Below, piece by piece: positions 60,874-64,000 of a stretch of DNA of 64,000 bases. The notes under the pieces are model-generated. The model had not been told where the DNA came from and did not search any database. It worked only from the letters and a program-made list of their open reading frames with translations. How positions within the stretch are numbered: position 1 is the stretch's first letter; each line of letters starts with the position of its first letter. Source of the stretch: Parus major (lineage: Eukaryota > Chordata > Aves > Passeriformes > Paridae); NCBI RefSeq assembly GCF_001522545.3, contig NC_031773.1, positions 45,056,786 to 45,120,785 on the forward strand. Reading direction: 5' to 3'. The position numbers were made by a program, and so were the translations under genes.

Positions 60874-63800
60874 TTCTCATGCCAGCCCAGTGTATGGTCA
60901 TTTGGACCCAATAACAAAAATAATGGTTAAAGTCACGCTGGAAGGAAAAGTCTATCAGTTGTGTTTGTAGAAATGATGGAGTGGTTACATACTAGGACAT
61001 CTGCAAAAAACAAACCAAACAGAAGTTGCACTTTTAAGGCATTTGCATTGTGAAAGAAGCAATTAATTTTATCAGTTTTGCCTTTTTTAGGAATAAGAAA
61101 ATATTTTTCAACTGATGGAGTCTTTAAAGAAATAGAAGTATGCTAGTGCAAATGATGTATCTCCTTCTTTCCATGTAGCTCATTAGGGAGTTTCTTGGGG
61201 TCAGAGTACCACAGTTACTGGGTTTTTTCATTTCCATGAACCTTGCTTACTTGTAATTGTGATGCCATTATTTATTTATTGCTTCCTCTGTGGGGATGCT
61301 TAGTTCTTTGTTGGTAGATAGAAAGCCAATGAACCAAGCTTGAGAGATGTGTATTTTCCAAGAATCTTTGAAGTGTTTTCACTCAATTATTAAATACCTT
61401 TAAGGTTATGTGTGCTTCATGCCCAGTTTATGTCTGACTTGATGCAACAAAACCCTTTCCCTGCAGCAGTTTTCATTTGCTTTTTGATGCCTTGGAAAAT
61501 TAAATGAAAATATCTCCAAAATGCCTACAAATTATACAGGCTTGGCAAAAACCAGATAATTTATATATCTACATTTATCTATCTACAATTATCTCTCTCA
61601 CTGTATGTGGCATGTGTGTATGCCACAGGACTGCTGATGCACTTTTCAAAGGGGTCTAGCCCCTGACCTACTGTTTTATTGAGGTCAATAGAAATATTCC
61701 CAAGAACCTCTAAGACAGAAAAATTAAATTTGAAAAATCTGCATTTCAAAGTAAACAGCCATACCATTTTGATACATTTACATCCATGGGATGATCACTC
61801 TGCAATATGAACATATTAAAAATCATTTTGGATATGAAATTATGCCACAGTGTGTTGGTAACTTGACAGCACCAGCATTGATATCACATTATAGAATGTG
61901 CCTTTCCATAGTAGTGCTCATCAGAAGAGCACTTCATGGAGTTGAGATATTTTATCTCTCTTTGGCACAGGGTAAAAGATGCACATAAATATTTTAAAAC
62001 TTGTTGATGCTGCTGCACTTTCCATTCCCACCTTACAATAGATACTGTTGCAGCTGTTAGCTCTGGAATTGGTCTTAACTTTAAAGAAGACATGGCTGCT
62101 TTGACTAAAGCAATAGATTGGAAGAAGAAGGTGAAGGTTGCATCATTTATGTGTGTTACATGAAGTTTTGCTTCACGTCCATTTTCTTATGAGTCAGGAT
62201 GCAATTTGAAGTCAGTATGGGAAGAGGTATGATCTTTTTCTGGTATTTAGCTCCTGAGTGATGAGAACACTTGGATAAATTCAATTTTTATGTTCAGGTC
62301 TATAAATAGCTACTTGAGGAAGAAAAGCTGTAACTGAATCTCCCCAGAGGGGAAAAAGAAAAAGTATTCAGCTTTATTTTCACTTATGTGAAACTTAGAT
62401 ATATGTCTTCAACTAAAGTATCTATTTCCTCTAGTCCTAGGTCAGTGTAGATTACAAGTACCCAAAGCCTTTGTCCGGTTTTTGAGTTAATACAAACATT
62501 ATGCTGACATTTGGGTAAAATTTATTTTAGAGAGGAGTTCATCACAAGACAAAGGCCAGAGCAGGTCTCTTGCAACTTGTGAACCTGACTCTAATTTTCT
62601 CTCTGAAAAATTCTAGTGATCTCAAAACTTCCCTACTTTAAAGGAAAGGAGGAGTATCAGACACCTTATAGCACCTGCATCGTGGTTAAAAACTAAATTA
62701 ATATAGTTAGCACCACAATATGCATAAAGTTCTATGAAAGCTGACCCACTCATAAAAATCAGTCTCAATTATATAAAAACATTTCCTTATTTTACTAACT
62801 TGCCTTTGAAAAACGGTTTTATCCCTACCCCACTTCATGGTAAGAAAGCAGTTTCTTTAAAATTATTTGAGAAAGTCTTTGTGTGAGATAAATACAATCT
62901 GTATCTTTAGAAAGAGGTGCCGAGTAAAGCCTAGACTTGGAGAGCAGGGGCAGGATTGAAGTGGGACAGCCTCTGTCTTTGAGGCAGTGTGTGAAGCAGC
63001 TACCTTTATCACTCCATCACCCCATCGCTCCTGGATAGGTCACACTGCTTCCCAAACAACGCTCCCCTATTCCGCTGAGTATGGGGAAAATGAGGCGTGG
63101 ATTAGCCTTGAAGAAATAATTCAAAAGAATTCGATTTTTAGCACTGTGTGTCTGTATTTGTTAGGACCAGCACCACTCATTCAGCTTTTTCCTTTTGCGA
63201 GATGCTCCTGTAGAGTACAAAACCTGCACTGCTGACTGACGGCACTGTTGGAATGAGCCGGAAGAAATTCAAACCTTTGGTCATTTTTCTTTTCCAAGGA
63301 GATAACTAGAGGGGCTTGCTTTCCCTGCAGAAGGCTGTACTGCATGTTCTGTGCTTCGCAGTAAGATTTTGCAACCTTCTCAGACCCGCTTGCCAGCAGG
63401 CTGACTGAGCATGCCAAGTAATCTGAGTTTTGGGAATGGCAAACCGCTGGAATGCTGGGTACACTCAGTGAGAAGCCAGCATGAATAATGCATCGCTGCT
63501 AAGTGGGGAAAGCACTCAGTCCCTTTGTGCTCTGCTTGTGTGGTGCGATAAACCTGCAGTAGGCAGTATCTCAAACATGCACATTGACTTGCAGCATGAA
63601 TGGGAAAGGATTGCGGATGGGCAGGGGTGCTAATAGCTCAAAGAATTCGAACGAATTTAATTAACAAGAATGGAACAAGATATGTAGAAAAACCCTCTTC
63701 CTAATTCCCTCTCCCTTTTCCATACCTAGACACACTAAGCCTGTCGAATATACGGTAACACAGGGTTTACTGAATTTACAGAGGAAAAACCAGAGGCCAA

Positions 63801-64000
63801 AGGACAGGGATTTCCCCCGTAGAGAATTTACCTTCCCTGGCATTTCTATCAGTGGCTACACAGACTAGCTCAAGGCTGTCATGCTGGATGCTGCAGCTGG
63901 AAAGTTACAATTGGTCAAGCCCTTTAGTGCCCTGGGATCTGACATATCACCTGCATTCAGCACAGACATTTGCAAACTACCTTCTCCTTTGCTCCAAACT
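60864..64000 (+). other. ANO4: Start of ANO4 intron 6
   Basis: No further ANO4 exon is visible to the end of the window. The sequence is AT-rich to about 62.9 kb, including a degenerate TATC-type stretch near 61560-61600. After about 62.98 kb it becomes clearly richer in CpG (annotated separately). Confidence 0.75.
62980..63830. promoter_or_regulatory. CpG-enriched segment, candidate intronic regulatory element
   Basis: Roughly eighteen CpGs occur in 850 bp (for example in ATCGCT, AACGCT, TTCCGC, GGCGTG, ATTCGA, GCCGGA, CCCGCT, AACCGC and TACGGT), well above the surrounding intron. A CCGGAAG ETS-type core is at 63258-63264. An inverted repeat, AATTCG-AA-CGAATT, is at 63644-63657. No convincing open frame or splice signals accompany it. 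It may be a conserved enhancer, or a promoter, possibly for antisense transcription into the upstream intron; this is inference from composition. Confidence 0.25.

Overview
This is a vertebrate nuclear window, almost certainly from a bird. It is AT-rich and CpG-poor and is dominated by long introns. It carries 3' ends of CR1 LINEs and an LTR of a type I recognise from bird genomes. Nothing prokaryotic is present. The species cannot be named from the sequence alone.

The only gene I can name is ANO4 (anoctamin-4, TMEM16D), on the + strand. Six coding exons of its 5' half are here: 12340-12409 (with the start codon), 23082-23192, 28662-28798, 33287-33445, 57647-57747 and 60819-60863. Each is bounded by AG and GT. 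Their phases chain without conflict (running totals 70, 181, 318, 477, 578 and 623 nt), giving about 207 residues. These encode the disordered N-terminus and most of the cytosolic anoctamin dimerisation domain. The transmembrane scramblase/channel part lies beyond position 64000. The exon with the ATG has an open frame running back to a possible splice acceptor at 12201-12202, so a longer N-terminus is possible.

Layout: 1-12202 is upstream flank or a 5' intron, with an ancient L3/CR1-like LINE near 5880-6420. Introns 1 to 5 measure about 10.7, 5.5, 4.5, 24.2 and 3.1 kb. Intron 4 holds a roughly 1 kb solo LTR (39905-40949), two CR1 3' ends, a 26-bp perfect palindrome and a 19-bp-arm hairpin. 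The last 3.1 kb is the start of intron 6 and ends in a CpG-enriched stretch near 63.0-63.8 kb.

The most interesting unexplained signal is on the minus strand. At 30759-30992 there is a 234-nt open block with a good acceptor, a usable donor and symmetric phase 1/1. It encodes a Leu/Gln-rich helical peptide that I do not recognise. A second minus-strand open frame, at 60633-60873, overlaps an ANO4 exon and could splice into the first in phase. A third, weaker candidate sits at 23014-23075. Together they suggest, but do not prove, an antisense gene nested in ANO4.
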